A stretch of DNA of 64,000 nt from positions 4,755,001-4,819,000 of the forward strand of contig NZ_CP089979.1 of assembly GCF_021389935.1 (NCBI RefSeq), read 5' to 3'. Origin of the DNA: Fulvivirga ligni (lineage in GTDB: Bacteria > Bacteroidota > Bacteroidia > Cytophagales > Cyclobacteriaceae). Position 1 is the first letter of the stretch, and each line of letters starts with the position of its first letter. Shown here in pieces: positions 1-9,041 of the stretch. A program made the translations under genes and the position numbers. The notes below the pieces were generated by a model. It worked only from the letters and a program-made list of their open reading frames with translations. It had not been told where the DNA came from and did not search any database.

Positions 1-26
1 TTAAAAATAACCTTAACTAAATAAAT

Positions 27-3000
27 ATGAAGAAAGCCACAACCTATGCCTTAAACCTAGCTCTAATTGCTGCCCTAATTTTCGTGCAGCTCCATGTAGC
101 TAAAGCATCTCCTGATAGCCAGGTGGAGAGCGTGAAAGATGTGTTTATCAATCTTAACCTGAACAATGCTTCTCTAAAAGAGACCTTCTCAAGAGTAGAA
201 GCTAAAACAAGTTTCAAATTTCATTATAGCGAATCTAACTTAAGCCATCATGCCAGATTCTCTAAGAAATACGTAAAAACATCTGTAGCAGAGATTCTTA
301 CTGACATTGCCAGAGAATCTAACCTGAAATTCAAGCAGGTAAATAATGTGATCAGTGTAAATAAAATGGAAAGCCTGCAAAAAGAGCCTGAACCAGTAGA
401 AGTAGAGCTTGTAGGTGCACCCGTTACTATCACAGTAAAAGATGAAAACGGTTCTCCACTAATTGGGGTTAACGTATTCATAAAAGGAACCAGCCAGGGT
501 GGTACTACTGGTGTCGACGGATCAGTAAACATCAACGTGCCTGAAGGATCTACCATAGTACTTAGTTATGTAGGTTATGTTACTGAAGAGATCGTTTATG
601 ACGGAAAATCATCAATAGCAGTAACCATGCAGCCAGATGTTGCCCGCTTAGATGACATTGTAGTAGTTGGTTCAAGAAATGCCCCAAGATCATCTACAGA
701 CACTCCCCTTCCTGTAGATATGTTAGCTGCTGATGAGCTTACCTCTACCGGACAGCCAACCTTTGACAAAGCCTTACAATACAGAGTACCGTCATTCAAC
801 ACCGTACAAACACCGGTAAACGATGCTACTTCATTATTAGATCCATACGAAATCAGAAACATGGGTCCTAGTCGTACACTCATCCTTATCAACGGTAAAA
901 GAAAAAATTTAAGTGCCTTACTTTACACTCAAACATCTCCAGGAAGAGGTGAAACTGGAGCTGATATCTCTGGAATACCAACTGATGCCATTAAGAGAGT
1001 GGAGATATTAAGAGATGGTGCTTCTGCACAATATGGTTCTGATGCCATCGCTGGTGTTATGAACATTGTATTAAAAGATGATTACGAGTTAGGAACAGCT
1101 ACCTTAAGAACAGGCATCACCTCTGAAGGTGACGGTGAAATGCTGGGAATAGCTGTAAACAACGGTAGCAAACTAGGCGAAAATGGTTTTATCAATTATA
1201 CCATTGACCTATCTAAAGTAAACCTGGCTAACAGACCTGGTACTGTAGATGCTGAGGGTGATGCAGCAGACTTTGGAGCTGACATCCAAGATGTTAGAGA
1301 CTTCCTTGAATTAAAGCCCGACGCAGGTAACATTAACGGTTCTCCTGAAACTACCGCAGCTAAATTCTTAGTAAATGGAGGAAAAGACCTGACTGAAGAA
1401 ACTTCAGTATATTTTAATGCTGCTTATGTTTACAAGAAAGTAAACAGCTTTGCTAACTATAGAACTCCTTACTGGAGAACTTTAGATGCCTACCCATACC
1501 TTGAAAACTTCTTCCCTAATGGACCTAACGGAGAGTATGTTGGTTATGTACCTACTTTCGATGGTAACTTAAATGACTACAATGCTACTTTAGGTTTCAA
1601 AACAAGAAAAAGTGGCTGGTTAGCTGATGTAAGTTTAACTACAGGTGGAAACAAGCAAACTTATAACGTAACTAACACTCATAACGGTAACTCTGTATTA
1701 TCGCCCCCTGTTTATTTGGGTGACGTAAATGACAATGGTGTAGTTGATTCTGATGAGCTTTCTCAAGGTGCTGAGCTTTACAGAGAAAATAGCCCGTTAG
1801 CTTTTGATCCAGGTGGTACTATGTTCTCTCACATTGTAGGAAACATTGACATCTCTAAGCCTCTTACTGATAAAATTGGTTTGGCTTTTGGTTCTGAGTT
1901 CAGATCTGAAACATTTACGATTATTGAAGGTGAACTTGCTTCTTATGACGGTGGTGGTTCTGACTCTTTTGCTGGTAACAGACCTGAAAACTCTGGTAGA
2001 TTTAACAGATATAACTTTGGTGGATATGTAGACTTAGCATTTGATATCACTAAAGACTTCCTTATCAATGGTACAGCACGTGTTGAAAATTACAGTGATT
2101 TTGGAAATGCTTTTGTATGGAAACTTAGCTCTCGTTATAAATTCTGGGATGATAAGATCACTTTAAGAGGATCTATCTCTACTGGATTCAGAGCTCCAAC
2201 CCTACACCAAATCTACACTCAAAAAGCGCAGTATAGTTTCGTACCAGGAGAAGGAATACAAGTGGGAGGTTTAGTAAATAACGTATCTCCACAAGCTAGA
2301 TTGCTTGATATCCCTCAGCTAGATGCTGAAGAGTCTACTAACTTCACAGTAGGTTTCGGATCAAGACTTAGCAAGAACTTCGACCTTACAGTAGATTACT
2401 ATAACATTCAGGTAGATGACAGAATAGTACTTAGTACTGAAGTAGCTCCACCTGCTATTGAAGAATTTAGCGGACTATCAGATATCAGCTTCTTTGCTAA
2501 CGCAATTGACACAAAAACTTCTGGTATTGATGTAGTAGCTAACTACAAAAATCTACCATTAGGTAGTGGACAGCTTTCTTTCAACTTATCAGGAAACTAT
2601 ACCATAGCCAATGAAAGAGTGGGGAATGTAAATAACCCTGAATTCGTAGAAACTAGTGGACAGTCTATTGTAAATGAGACACAAGAGGCTCTTTTCTTCA
2701 CATCAAGACCTAAAACCAAATGGATTTTCGGTATCAATTATGACATCAATAAATTCGGATTTGGTTTGTACAACACTTATTTCGGCAAGACCACTTTCCA
2801 TCAACAAGGTCTTCCTGATGGTTTAAATACTGAGTTTGATCCTAAGATCGTAACTGATTTATCAATCAACTACAGAGCTTCTGACAAACTAACTATAGCA
2901 TTTAATGCTAATAACATCTTGAACGTATTACCTGAGTGGCACTTTGTAGAAGGTGGTGCAGAAATTGACGCCGACGCTCCGGAATACAGAACAGAAAGAA

Positions 3001-3104
3001 ATCTCATTACATTTAATCAGAGATATTCTCAGATGACTTATGATGGTTATCACTTCAGCCAATTAGGAACTATGTTCAACCTGGCTATAGCTGTTACCTT
3101 CTAA
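27..3104 (+). CDS. TonB-dependent receptor with STN domain
   Basis: Outer-membrane receptor of 1025 residues for TonB-energised uptake of a large substrate (iron complex, glycan or other; the ligand cannot be read from sequence). A signal peptide covers about residues 1-27 (cleavage after AKA). An STN (secretin/TonB short N-terminal) domain follows at about 38-112, a carboxypeptidase-regulatory-like beta-sandwich at about 132-210, a plug at about 220-352 (V-V-V-G-S-R start, then R-V-E-I-L-R-D-G-A-S-A-Q-Y-G), and a barrel to the end, closing in an aromatic F (A-I-A-V-T-F). In the family, STN domains often signal to a FecR-type anti-sigma factor; such a partner would have to lie outside the window. 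No SusD-like gene follows, and a terminator comes directly after the stop, so on this side it is the last gene of its transcript. Family assignment is secure; substrate is unknown. Confidence 0.95.
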   Translation: MKKATTYALNLALIAALIFVQLHVAKASPDSQVESVKDVFINLNLNNASLKETFSRVEAKTSFKFHYSESNLSHHARFSKKYVKTSVAEILTDIARESNLKFKQVNNVISVNKMESLQKEPEPVEVELVGAPVTITVKDENGSPLIGVNVFIKGTSQGGTTGVDGSVNINVPEGSTIVLSYVGYVTEEIVYDGKSSIAVTMQPDVARLDDIVVVGSRNAPRSSTDTPLPVDMLAADELTSTGQPTFDKALQYRVPSFNTVQTPVNDATSLLDPYEIRNMGPSRTLILINGKRKNLSALLYTQTSPGRGETGADISGIPTDAIKRVEILRDGASAQYGSDAIAGVMNIVLKDDYELGTATLRTGITSEGDGEMLGIAVNNGSKLGENGFINYTIDLSKVNLANRPGTVDAEGDAADFGADIQDVRDFLELKPDAGNINGSPETTAAKFLVNGGKDLTEETSVYFNAAYVYKKVNSFANYRTPYWRTLDAYPYLENFFPNGPNGEYVGYVPTFDGNLNDYNATLGFKTRKSGWLADVSLTTGGNKQTYNVTNTHNGNSVLSPPVYLGDVNDNGVVDSDELSQGAELYRENSPLAFDPGGTMFSHIVGNIDISKPLTDKIGLAFGSEFRSETFTIIEGELASYDGGGSDSFAGNRPENSGRFNRYNFGGYVDLAFDITKDFLINGTARVENYSDFGNAFVWKLSSRYKFWDDKITLRGSISTGFRAPTLHQIYTQKAQYSFVPGEGIQVGGLVNNVSPQARLLDIPQLDAEESTNFTVGFGSRLSKNFDLTVDYYNIQVDDRIVLSTEVAPPAIEEFSGLSDISFFANAIDTKTSGIDVVANYKNLPLGSGQLSFNLSGNYTIANERVGNVNNPEFVETSGQSIVNETQEALFFTSRPKTKWIFGINYDINKFGFGLYNTYFGKTTFHQQGLPDGLNTEFDPKIVTDLSINYRASDKLTIAFNANNILNVLPEWHFVEGGAEIDADAPEYRTERNLITFNQRYSQMTYDGYHFSQLGTMFNLAIAVTF

Positions 3105-3130
3105 AAGTTAATCGCCTAAACCTAACCTAT

Positions 3131-3166
3131 AAAAAAGGGGTTTCTTTGTTAAGAAACCCCTTTTTT
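3131..3166 (+). terminator. Rho-independent terminator of the TonB receptor gene
   Basis: A perfect 16-bp inverted repeat (3131-3146 and 3151-3166) with a TGTT loop. The right arm ends in a T-run, and it starts 27 nt after the receptor stop codon. The A-run on the left arm could let it work in both directions. Confidence 0.9.
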
Positions 3167-3264
3167 ATTAAGTCGACATCTACTGCTAATGGGCGTACAA
3201 TATTTGCTGTTATTTTAATTGATTCGTTTGAATCAAACGTTCATCTTGAGGTTAAGCATCAAGG

Positions 3265-3320
3265 CACCAACAAAGGCAGGAAGGCAAGAATATGCATCAA
3301 CACAAATCTTGCTGCCCAGT
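3265..3320. repeat. 56-bp direct repeat, copy 1
   Basis: This 56-bp sequence recurs at 3636-3691 in the same orientation with one mismatch (C to T). It starts CACCAACAAAGGCAGGAAGG and ends in GCTGCCCAGT. Copy 1 has only the right arm of the hairpin that precedes copy 2. No credible gene overlaps it: the 75-codon open frame at 3146-3373 starts inside the terminator. Confidence 0.8.
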
Positions 3321-3560
3321 CGTGCGGTAAAAGAGTATTGAAAAACGTACTCAGCTCAAGTCCTTGGTGGTAGTTACGATGTATGAAATACTTCAGCTCG
3401 CGGAAGACCTTGCAGCAAGAAAGACTTTTTTGTTACTTTTTTGGTCGATTGCAAAAAAGTAAAGGAACTGAAGCTATGAAATGAATACCCCAGCAACAAT
3501 CGCATTACAAATGCTTGTCTCTACCAATCCTCGTTGGAAACAAGGATTAAGGAAAGTAGT

Positions 3561-3584
3561 TTCGTAGGTGGAGACACCTACGAA
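3561..3584. repeat. Palindromic hairpin with GAGA loop, intergenic repeat family
   Basis: Perfect 10-bp stem TTCGTAGGTG / CACCTACGAA closed by GAGA, followed by AGGCAAAG. It matches the hairpin at 3622-3645 in size, loop length and 3' flank, with paired base changes in the stem. It is either a REP-like DNA palindrome or a structured RNA element. Confidence 0.7.
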
Positions 3585-3621
3585 GGCAAAGAGTCAGTTC
3601 GCAGTTGGGCCGGTTCGCAGT

Positions 3622-3691
3622 TTTGTTGGTGATAACACCAACAAAGGCAGGAAGGTAAGAATATGCATCAACACAAATCTTGCTGCCCAGT
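3622..3691. repeat. Palindromic hairpin plus 56-bp direct repeat, copy 2
   Basis: A 10-bp stem TTTGTTGGTG / CACCAACAAA (3622-3631 and 3636-3645) with an ATAA loop runs into the second copy of the 56-bp repeat (3636-3691). Together with copy 1 and the hairpin at 3561 it makes the 3.2-3.76 kb gap a cluster of short repeats. Outside these repeats I see nothing coding in the gap; 3360-3530 carries only short interrupted frames. Confidence 0.75.
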
Positions 3692-3762
3692 TAAAAACAT
3701 GGATTAGGAAATCAGTTTGACTGGTATTAACGTCATTTTAATTTCCGCTCTTGAACCACATG

Positions 3763-4743
3763 TTAAACCTCGAAAGGATATTTTAATCCTATTTGATTTC
3801 TTACCTCATCCATTACTTTGATGAGTTTTAAACTCTGGGCCTCCCCCATTATCTTGCTACTAAGTCTACCATCCATGAGGCATTGATTTACTTCTTCTAT
3901 CTCATAGTTAAACCCTAATGGCTCTCTGGCATCCACGTATTCTTCCACATCATCACTATCATATTTATGTAGTTTAGCTTTGCGCGTCTGCCAGAAATCT
4001 GGCAATTCAATATAACCTTCAGTACCGTAGATATAGCCTTTATTCGGAAATTGATTGGTAACAGAACTAGACAGATGTGCAACAATCTTATTTTCAAATT
4101 CAATGGTTACTGAGTTTGCCTCATCCACACCAGTACTAGACTTCACAGCATGCGCATGAATGCTTTTAGTATTTGAATTAGCAAAAAGTAAAGCCAGTGC
4201 TATAGGGTAAATACCTACATCCAATAGAGCTCCTCCAGCCATTTCAGGGTTAAATAATCTATGATTGGGATCAAAAGTACCTTTAAAGCCAAAATCGGCC
4301 TTAATCATTTTCACTTCACCTATCTCTTCCTCCTTTACCCACTGCTGAGCAACCAAAATAGGTGGCAAAAAATAGGTCCACATGGCCTCCATGAGAAATG
4401 TGCGGTGAGCCTCTGCTTTCTCAAACATCTTTTTCACCATATCAGCATTTACTGACAATGGCTTCTCACAAAGCACTGCTTTACCAGCCTCTAAACATTG
4501 TAAGGTATTCTCATAATGCAAATGATGCGGAGTGCCGATATATATGACATCCACACTTTTATCAGCCATTAATTCTTCGTAGCTCCCATATGCTTTAGCA
4601 TTACCGTACTCCTCAGCCACCTCCTGCGCTCTGCTTAAATTCCGTGAGGCTACAGCCTCCAATTTACCGCCGCTGGCAAATTGGAAATCCTTTAGAAATT
4701 TATTTACAATTTTTCCGGTACCGAGTACGCCCCATTTGATCAT
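3763..4743 (-). CDS. Gfo/Idh/MocA family oxidoreductase
   Basis: Predicted cytoplasmic NAD(P)-dependent dehydrogenase of 326 residues, a typical family length. The N-terminal Rossmann fold begins W-G-V-L-G-T-G-K-I (GxGxxx nucleotide loop). The family's E-K-P motif is present (L-C-E-K-P-L-S-V near residue 95), as is the D-V-G-I-Y-P stretch near residue 177 that contributes to the active site in dihydrodiol-dehydrogenase-like members. The C-terminal alpha/beta domain follows. The substrate is probably a sugar, inositol or diol, but cannot be specified. It is monocistronic, ending against the intergenic repeat cluster, with about 120 nt to the next upstream gene on the same strand. Confidence 0.9.
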   Translation of the reverse strand: MIKWGVLGTGKIVNKFLKDFQFASGGKLEAVASRNLSRAQEVAEEYGNAKAYGSYEELMADKSVDVIYIGTPHHLHYENTLQCLEAGKAVLCEKPLSVNADMVKKMFEKAEAHRTFLMEAMWTYFLPPILVAQQWVKEEEIGEVKMIKADFGFKGTFDPNHRLFNPEMAGGALLDVGIYPIALALLFANSNTKSIHAHAVKSSTGVDEANSVTIEFENKIVAHLSSSVTNQFPNKGYIYGTEGYIELPDFWQTRKAKLHKYDSDDVEEYVDAREPLGFNYEIEEVNQCLMDGRLSSKIMGEAQSLKLIKVMDEVRNQIGLKYPFEV

Positions 4744-4867
4744 AATTCAATTCATTCTAATCCTGAAATAAAGATATAAGGATTTATTTAATATGAAGGG
4801 TGTTTGGGGTTAATTAACTCAATTGCAGTACAAATTGAAAGGCTCTAACAAGCAAACAGTTAATATT

Positions 4868-5533
4868 TCAAATTTGCCCAACTTTTAATTTAAGCATACT
4901 TACTAAATGTGCCAACAAAACAACAGGCACAACCACAGCAGGCAACCATACCAATGGAAAGTAAGTAACACCAATATTTGGCTGATCAAAGGCTAGTTGC
5001 TGAAAGGGAGTGGGTGCGCTAAGCACTGCGATAGTCACAATATTTACCAATAGAGCCAGGCATACCATATTCCACATGAATAATGCTTTGTATCCTAAAC
5101 TCTTCTTCACGAAAACCAGATAATAGATAATAGGAGCAGATATTCCTGAAATGATATCATAGTTATATCCGCTAAAGGTCATGATTTCAGGTATTAAACC
5201 AGCGGTATATACAGCGAACAGCACTATTTCTACGGGAATTCTCACCACATGGAGAAGTGTAAGCCATTTAACATCCCATGACCTGAAGAATTTCCTTCCT
5301 TTTGCGGTTGATGTCAAAATAATTACAACCAGAACTCCGGGCGCCAGTAAGAACAAGAACCTGGGTGGAAAGGCCTCAAAGTCGGTGTAAAAACCAGTGA
5401 GTGATAAAATGGCTGTTAAAACCATCCACGAAATTATGACTGCTAGAAGCTTCCAACTTTTAGATGCCATATACAAAAAGTACAAGGTGGCCATGGTTGT
5501 AACTACAAAAACTGCTTGAGTGCTAAAAGACAT
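4868..5533 (-). CDS. Multi-pass membrane protein of unknown function
   Basis: A 221-residue, strongly hydrophobic protein with about seven transmembrane helices spread along its length and short loops (for example K-S-W-K-L near residue 27 and S-T-A-K-G-R-K-F near residue 75). There is no signal peptide and no motif that I recognise as transporter, kinase or enzyme. It lies just downstream of the Crp-family regulator gene on the same strand with about 75 nt between them, so co-transcription is possible. I would call it a hypothetical inner-membrane protein of a type common in Bacteroidota. Confidence 0.75.
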   Translation of the reverse strand: MSFSTQAVFVVTTMATLYFLYMASKSWKLLAVIISWMVLTAILSLTGFYTDFEAFPPRFLFLLAPGVLVVIILTSTAKGRKFFRSWDVKWLTLLHVVRIPVEIVLFAVYTAGLIPEIMTFSGYNYDIISGISAPIIYYLVFVKKSLGYKALFMWNMVCLALLVNIVTIAVLSAPTPFQQLAFDQPNIGVTYFPLVWLPAVVVPVVLLAHLVSMLKLKVGQI

Positions 5534-5608
5534 ATCTATAATGATTTAAAATTATAGACGAATTTCACACCATCAGATTTAAAGCCACTTGACAAAAGGC
5601 AAGAAATG

Positions 5609-6184
5609 CTATTTATTCTTCCTCAGTCTGCTTAATGTACTGTCAGTAACACCTAGATATGAAGCTATATATTTCAAAGGCGAATACTGTAATATTTGTG
5701 GCCTATGATTAAGTAGGTGTTGATACCTCTCCTTGGCAGTTCGGTTAATCATTCCATAATTTCTCTTTTTAGAGGCAATAAACTCTTTCACCAAAATGGC
5801 TCTTCCGAAATCACGGAAAGCAGGCCTATCATGAAAGAGTGTGTTGAGTTCAGTATATGATAATCTAAATCCAGAACATGCTGTAAGTGCCTGAATATTA
5901 GATTCTGACCGCACTCTATTAAAGAAGGAAGTGACCTCAAACACCACATTGTTATCCGTGAAAAAGTCAATGGTAATTTCATTGCCTTTAAGGTCTAAAA
6001 GGAAGGTTCTCATCAAACCATTCGTCAGATAGATATAGTCATCACTGACCTGATTTTCTTTTAAAATGTAGTCATTCGTGCTAAACTCAATGGGATGAAA
6101 AGCACTGGCTATTTGCTCTGCTTCTACCTTTGGTATTTCTACAGTATCTAAAATGAAATTGACTAACGGTACTCTATCAGTCAT
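5609..6184 (-). CDS. Crp/Fnr family transcriptional regulator
   Basis: A 191-residue regulator. The N-terminal cyclic-nucleotide-binding-like beta-barrel (about residues 15-125) shows the Bacteroidota pattern K-E-N-Q-V-S-D-D-Y-I-Y-L-T-N-G. A short C-terminal part ends in a recognition helix Y-L-G-V-T-D-S-T-L-S-R-L-R-K. No Fe-S cysteine cluster is present, so it is not an oxygen-sensing FNR. I chose ATG at 6184 (M-T-D-R-V-P-L) over the start nine codons upstream because it leaves only an 8-nt overlap with the upstream serine hydrolase gene and matches family starts. The overlap suggests translational coupling with that gene. Confidence 0.85.
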   Translation of the reverse strand: MTDRVPLVNFILDTVEIPKVEAEQIASAFHPIEFSTNDYILKENQVSDDYIYLTNGLMRTFLLDLKGNEITIDFFTDNNVVFEVTSFFNRVRSESNIQALTACSGFRLSYTELNTLFHDRPAFRDFGRAILVKEFIASKKRNYGMINRTAKERYQHLLNHRPQILQYSPLKYIASYLGVTDSTLSRLRKNK

Positions 6185-7643
6185 TAACTTTTGTCCATTC
6201 AAAGATTCCACCTTGATTTACTATTAATTTGTTGATTTTATCATTTTCATCACTCGAAAAAGTTATTGTGGTTTTCGGCTTTATATGGTCGGCTACAAAT
6301 ACATTTTCCTGTAAAGGAGTTATCGGGGAGCTCCATTTCTTCTTTTCAGAAACCATCAATTTATCTTTCTTCAATTCTACTGTCATTTTCCTTTTACCTA
6401 ACGTGTAGGTACCAGTAAATCTTTTTAGTTCAGATGAAGTATAACTCAGTTCTTTTATGGCCTCAAATTTTAGAAAGCCTGGCCATTTGTAGGTGTAAGC
6501 TACACTTCGGATAATCTCATCAATAATATTTGTGTCAGTACCATTAATCATCACAACCACACCTTTACCGCTTTCCGGACTAAAGAAGAACTTACCTCTA
6601 AACCCTCTATTAGCTCCGGAGTGCTGCAAATAAAGTTCGTTTTCCTCCACTTCTATAAACATACCCAGCGCAGTGATACCATTCTCTAATACTGGCTTGG
6701 TCATATCAACTGCAGAACTTTGTAACAACAATTGCTTTGACTTGCCCTTATAACTCTGTTGAAATTGAATAATCAGCTTAGCCAGATCCGTGGGTGTAGT
6801 CCATAAACCTGCTGCCGCGGATTCAGGGTAAATATTATAACCATTTTTCAATGTTTTTCCTGATGGATCGTGGGCTAAAGCCACCTGTTCAGGATATTTT
6901 GAGGGTTGAATTGAATAGAATGAATTTCTCATATCTGCTGGCCCCAGGACATGATCAGCCAGATACTGCTCATAAGGTTGACCCGTTACATCTTCTAGTA
7001 GCAACTGAGCGATCATAGTGCCTCCGCCGGAGTATTTGAAACTGATTAAAGGTGCAATTGACATTTTCACAGGCTCTGAATTTGCAGGCTTATCTCCATT
7101 TAATACCTCAACAATGGTTGGCAATTTATCACCATCCTTATACCCTGGAAAGCCATGAGTTGAAAGACCAGAGGTATGACTCAAAAGCTGCCTAAGAGTG
7201 ATTGGGCTGGTGCTGATGGAACTGTCATAATTAAGATGCCACGAACTCAAAAAATCATTGACATCCTCATCTAAATCAACTTTACCCTCCTCCTTTAACT
7301 TCATTAGGGCTACTGCATTTACAAATTTACTCATGGAAGCTGCCTGAAAGGGTGTTTCAGGATCTATCAACTCACTCTCAGGCTCACCAACTACACCATA
7401 TCCCTTGGCCCAGTCAATTTGAAAGTTGTTAATGACAGCAATACTAAGCCCCTGAAGGTTGTATTTTTGCATCTGACTTTGCAAATTCCATAAGGCCTCT
7501 CCCTCCTTTTGAACCAAAGGACTCAGACTATTTTCTACCTGCTGTATTCTAGCAGTAACAGAATCTGACTTAATGCTTTCAGCATTTTGAGCAAAGACAT
7601 GAAAGCTGGCAAATATGATGATAAGAAAAGGTAAAGGTTTCAT
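6177..7643 (-). CDS. Serine hydrolase, beta-lactamase/class C PBP family (S12)
   Basis: An exported 488-residue serine hydrolase. The signal peptide (M-K-P-L-P-F ... H-V-F-A-Q) spans about residues 1-19. The catalytic S-x-x-K is S-M-S-K near residue 105. The second motif is Y-S-G in F-K-Y-S-G-G-G near residue 205, in place of the usual Y-x-N. A third motif H-S-G-A-N-R-G lies near residue 345. About 100 C-terminal residues beyond the catalytic domain form a DUF3471-like beta domain. Likely a periplasmic peptidase or esterase acting on peptidoglycan peptides or small esters; a drug-hydrolysing role is not indicated. It lies directly upstream of, and overlaps, the Crp-family regulator gene. Confidence 0.88.
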   Translation of the reverse strand: MKPLPFLIIIFASFHVFAQNAESIKSDSVTARIQQVENSLSPLVQKEGEALWNLQSQMQKYNLQGLSIAVINNFQIDWAKGYGVVGEPESELIDPETPFQAASMSKFVNAVALMKLKEEGKVDLDEDVNDFLSSWHLNYDSSISTSPITLRQLLSHTSGLSTHGFPGYKDGDKLPTIVEVLNGDKPANSEPVKMSIAPLISFKYSGGGTMIAQLLLEDVTGQPYEQYLADHVLGPADMRNSFYSIQPSKYPEQVALAHDPSGKTLKNGYNIYPESAAAGLWTTPTDLAKLIIQFQQSYKGKSKQLLLQSSAVDMTKPVLENGITALGMFIEVEENELYLQHSGANRGFRGKFFFSPESGKGVVVMINGTDTNIIDEIIRSVAYTYKWPGFLKFEAIKELSYTSSELKRFTGTYTLGKRKMTVELKKDKLMVSEKKKWSSPITPLQENVFVADHIKPKTTITFSSDENDKINKLIVNQGGIFEWTKVND

Positions 7644-7698
7644 AAGCAGTTTATGCTGGTGGCCTCAAAGATTATTCCATGAATTTTACAGAAAATTA

Positions 7699-8409
7699 TC
7701 AAAATCCAAAAAACAAATCATTACCCAGTTGATAATAATCTAATTTATCAAAATAGGCCAAAGTTATAAATAGACCATCCACTAAACTATGAAGAAGAAT
7801 AGTTGCCAAGAGGTTGAAGTTGGTTTTTACATACAAAGTGGCAAAGGCAAGACCAAAAATAAAGGTGATCATCACACCACCAGGACCTTGATACCAATGA
7901 GGTATACTAAACAAAATAGCGGAAAGAACGATGATCAATAAGATTTTACCTTTAAAATTCGGTAAAACAATGTTTATCTGCCTATAAACAAAACCTCTAA
8001 ACAAGATCTCCTCTCCAAATCCAGCACTGATGATGATGAAAAACAGGTATTTAAAGTATTGACTAAGATCATGCGCTATAAAATCAAAAACGCTATAGTC
8101 CACCACTTCGCCAGTAAGCTTATTGACCAATGGCTGTATTATAAAATCTACTATTGGTTCTATAATTATGAAAGCGATTAAGACTGTCTTTAGCGTGTCC
8201 AGAAAATTAGAACTCGCAGATAATCCAATGCCTTGCAAATTCCGATCCTGCAGATAGACAAGCGTGATTACAGCCGCAATAATTATTATAAAAGTATAGG
8301 GAAATGAAGTCCATGGATTATACAGAAACGCATAGGCCAATAGAAGCTGAATAAAAGCTGATATTCTGTTTTGAAGAGAAAAATCCTGATTTAAAATCTT
8401 AGTGGACAT
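7699..8409 (-). CDS. CPBP family intramembrane glutamic endopeptidase
   Basis: Membrane protease of about 236 residues, of the CAAX-protease/bacteriocin-processing (Abi) family. The diagnostic E-E-x-x-x-R motif is G-E-E-I-L-F-R-G-F-V-Y-R-Q. It is followed by the second motif with a membrane histidine (F-S-I-P-H-W-Y) and the third, H-S-L-V-D-G-L-F. Six or more hydrophobic segments are visible. I start at ATG 8409 (M-S-T-K-I-L-N-Q): the frame runs 28 codons further to a GTG at 8493, but that extension is polar and contains a GC-rich piece resembling the palindromic repeats seen elsewhere in the window. Targets in Bacteroidota are unknown. Confidence 0.85.
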   Translation of the reverse strand: MSTKILNQDFSLQNRISAFIQLLLAYAFLYNPWTSFPYTFIIIIAAVITLVYLQDRNLQGIGLSASSNFLDTLKTVLIAFIIIEPIVDFIIQPLVNKLTGEVVDYSVFDFIAHDLSQYFKYLFFIIISAGFGEEILFRGFVYRQINIVLPNFKGKILLIIVLSAILFSIPHWYQGPGGVMITFIFGLAFATLYVKTNFNLLATILLHSLVDGLFITLAYFDKLDYYQLGNDLFFGF

Positions 8410-8534
8410 GCGAATTTGGTCTGGTATGGATATTTGTTTAAGCCGCAAGTTATTGAAAGCAGCAGTCCCGTCATCTCCGCAGAGCACTTTCACAAAATTT
8501 ATTATCTGAGAGCAAGATTCTTCATTTCAACTTA

Positions 8535-9041
8535 TCATTTTCCCAGGTATTTCGCCGGAATTGGATAGCCCTCTGGCTCTACGCACCAAAGAAGACTGAC
8601 AATCCTCCACTGCCCCTGGTAATAAGTTAGCTGATAACTATTCATACCGCGTTCCTCCTGCCCTTCAGAGTCCTTACCATAAAAACTTTGAAAGACATGC
8701 GCCACACCTTTGTACTCATCAACGGTATTGTAGATTTCTCGCTCCGTGTAGCCCTCTTCATAATATGGATCCTTAAGCAGAACTAGAAAATCATTGAGAG
8801 ACACCGTTTCTGCGTTAGAAGAATCAGCCACAGTAAGAATTGCCGAAGGATGAAATAGAGACCTAATGGCTGCGGTATCCATTTTCTCTCCTGGTTCAAT
8901 AGTGATTTGGTCTAGTAATTCTTTGATAGTCCCATCAATTGTGGCAAGATCATTATCACTATCCTGCGTATAACCGGCACTGGCTATTAAGAATATCATC
9001 AAAAAAGATAGGTTGAATTTCATAGGCTTAGTATTTATCAT
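8535..9041 (-). CDS. Exported NTF2-like (SnoaL-fold) protein
   Basis: A 168-residue protein with a signal peptide (hydrophobic L-S-F-L-M-I-F-L-I-A-S-A-G-Y-T-Q, cleavage near residue 25). The rest fits the cone-shaped NTF2-like fold: an N-terminal helix, L-F-H-P-S-A-I-L-T, then V-A-H-V-F-Q-S-F-Y, then M-N-S-Y-Q-L and W-R-I-V-S-L-L-W. The protein at 21708-22169 shares this whole pattern (L-F-H-K-D-A-K-L, T-H-V-F-S-T-Y, I-N-S-I-Q-L, W-W-I-I-N-I-Y-W) and is a cytoplasmic paralogue. The start codon overlaps the stop of the upstream broken serine hydrolase as ATGA, so the two were probably translated together. Function unknown; ligand binding or a small-molecule reaction is plausible. Confidence 0.8.
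   Translation of the reverse strand: MINTKPMKFNLSFLMIFLIASAGYTQDSDNDLATIDGTIKELLDQITIEPGEKMDTAAIRSLFHPSAILTVADSSNAETVSLNDFLVLLKDPYYEEGYTEREIYNTVDEYKGVAHVFQSFYGKDSEGQEERGMNSYQLTYYQGQWRIVSLLWCVEPEGYPIPAKYLGK

Noticed and set aside
3146-3373. 75-codon open frame
   Set aside because: It begins within the terminator hairpin and runs through one copy of the 56-bp repeat; no protein-like features.
3265-3691. CRISPR array
   Set aside because: Only two full repeats, 56 bp long and about 315 bp apart, with no regular spacers and no cas genes.
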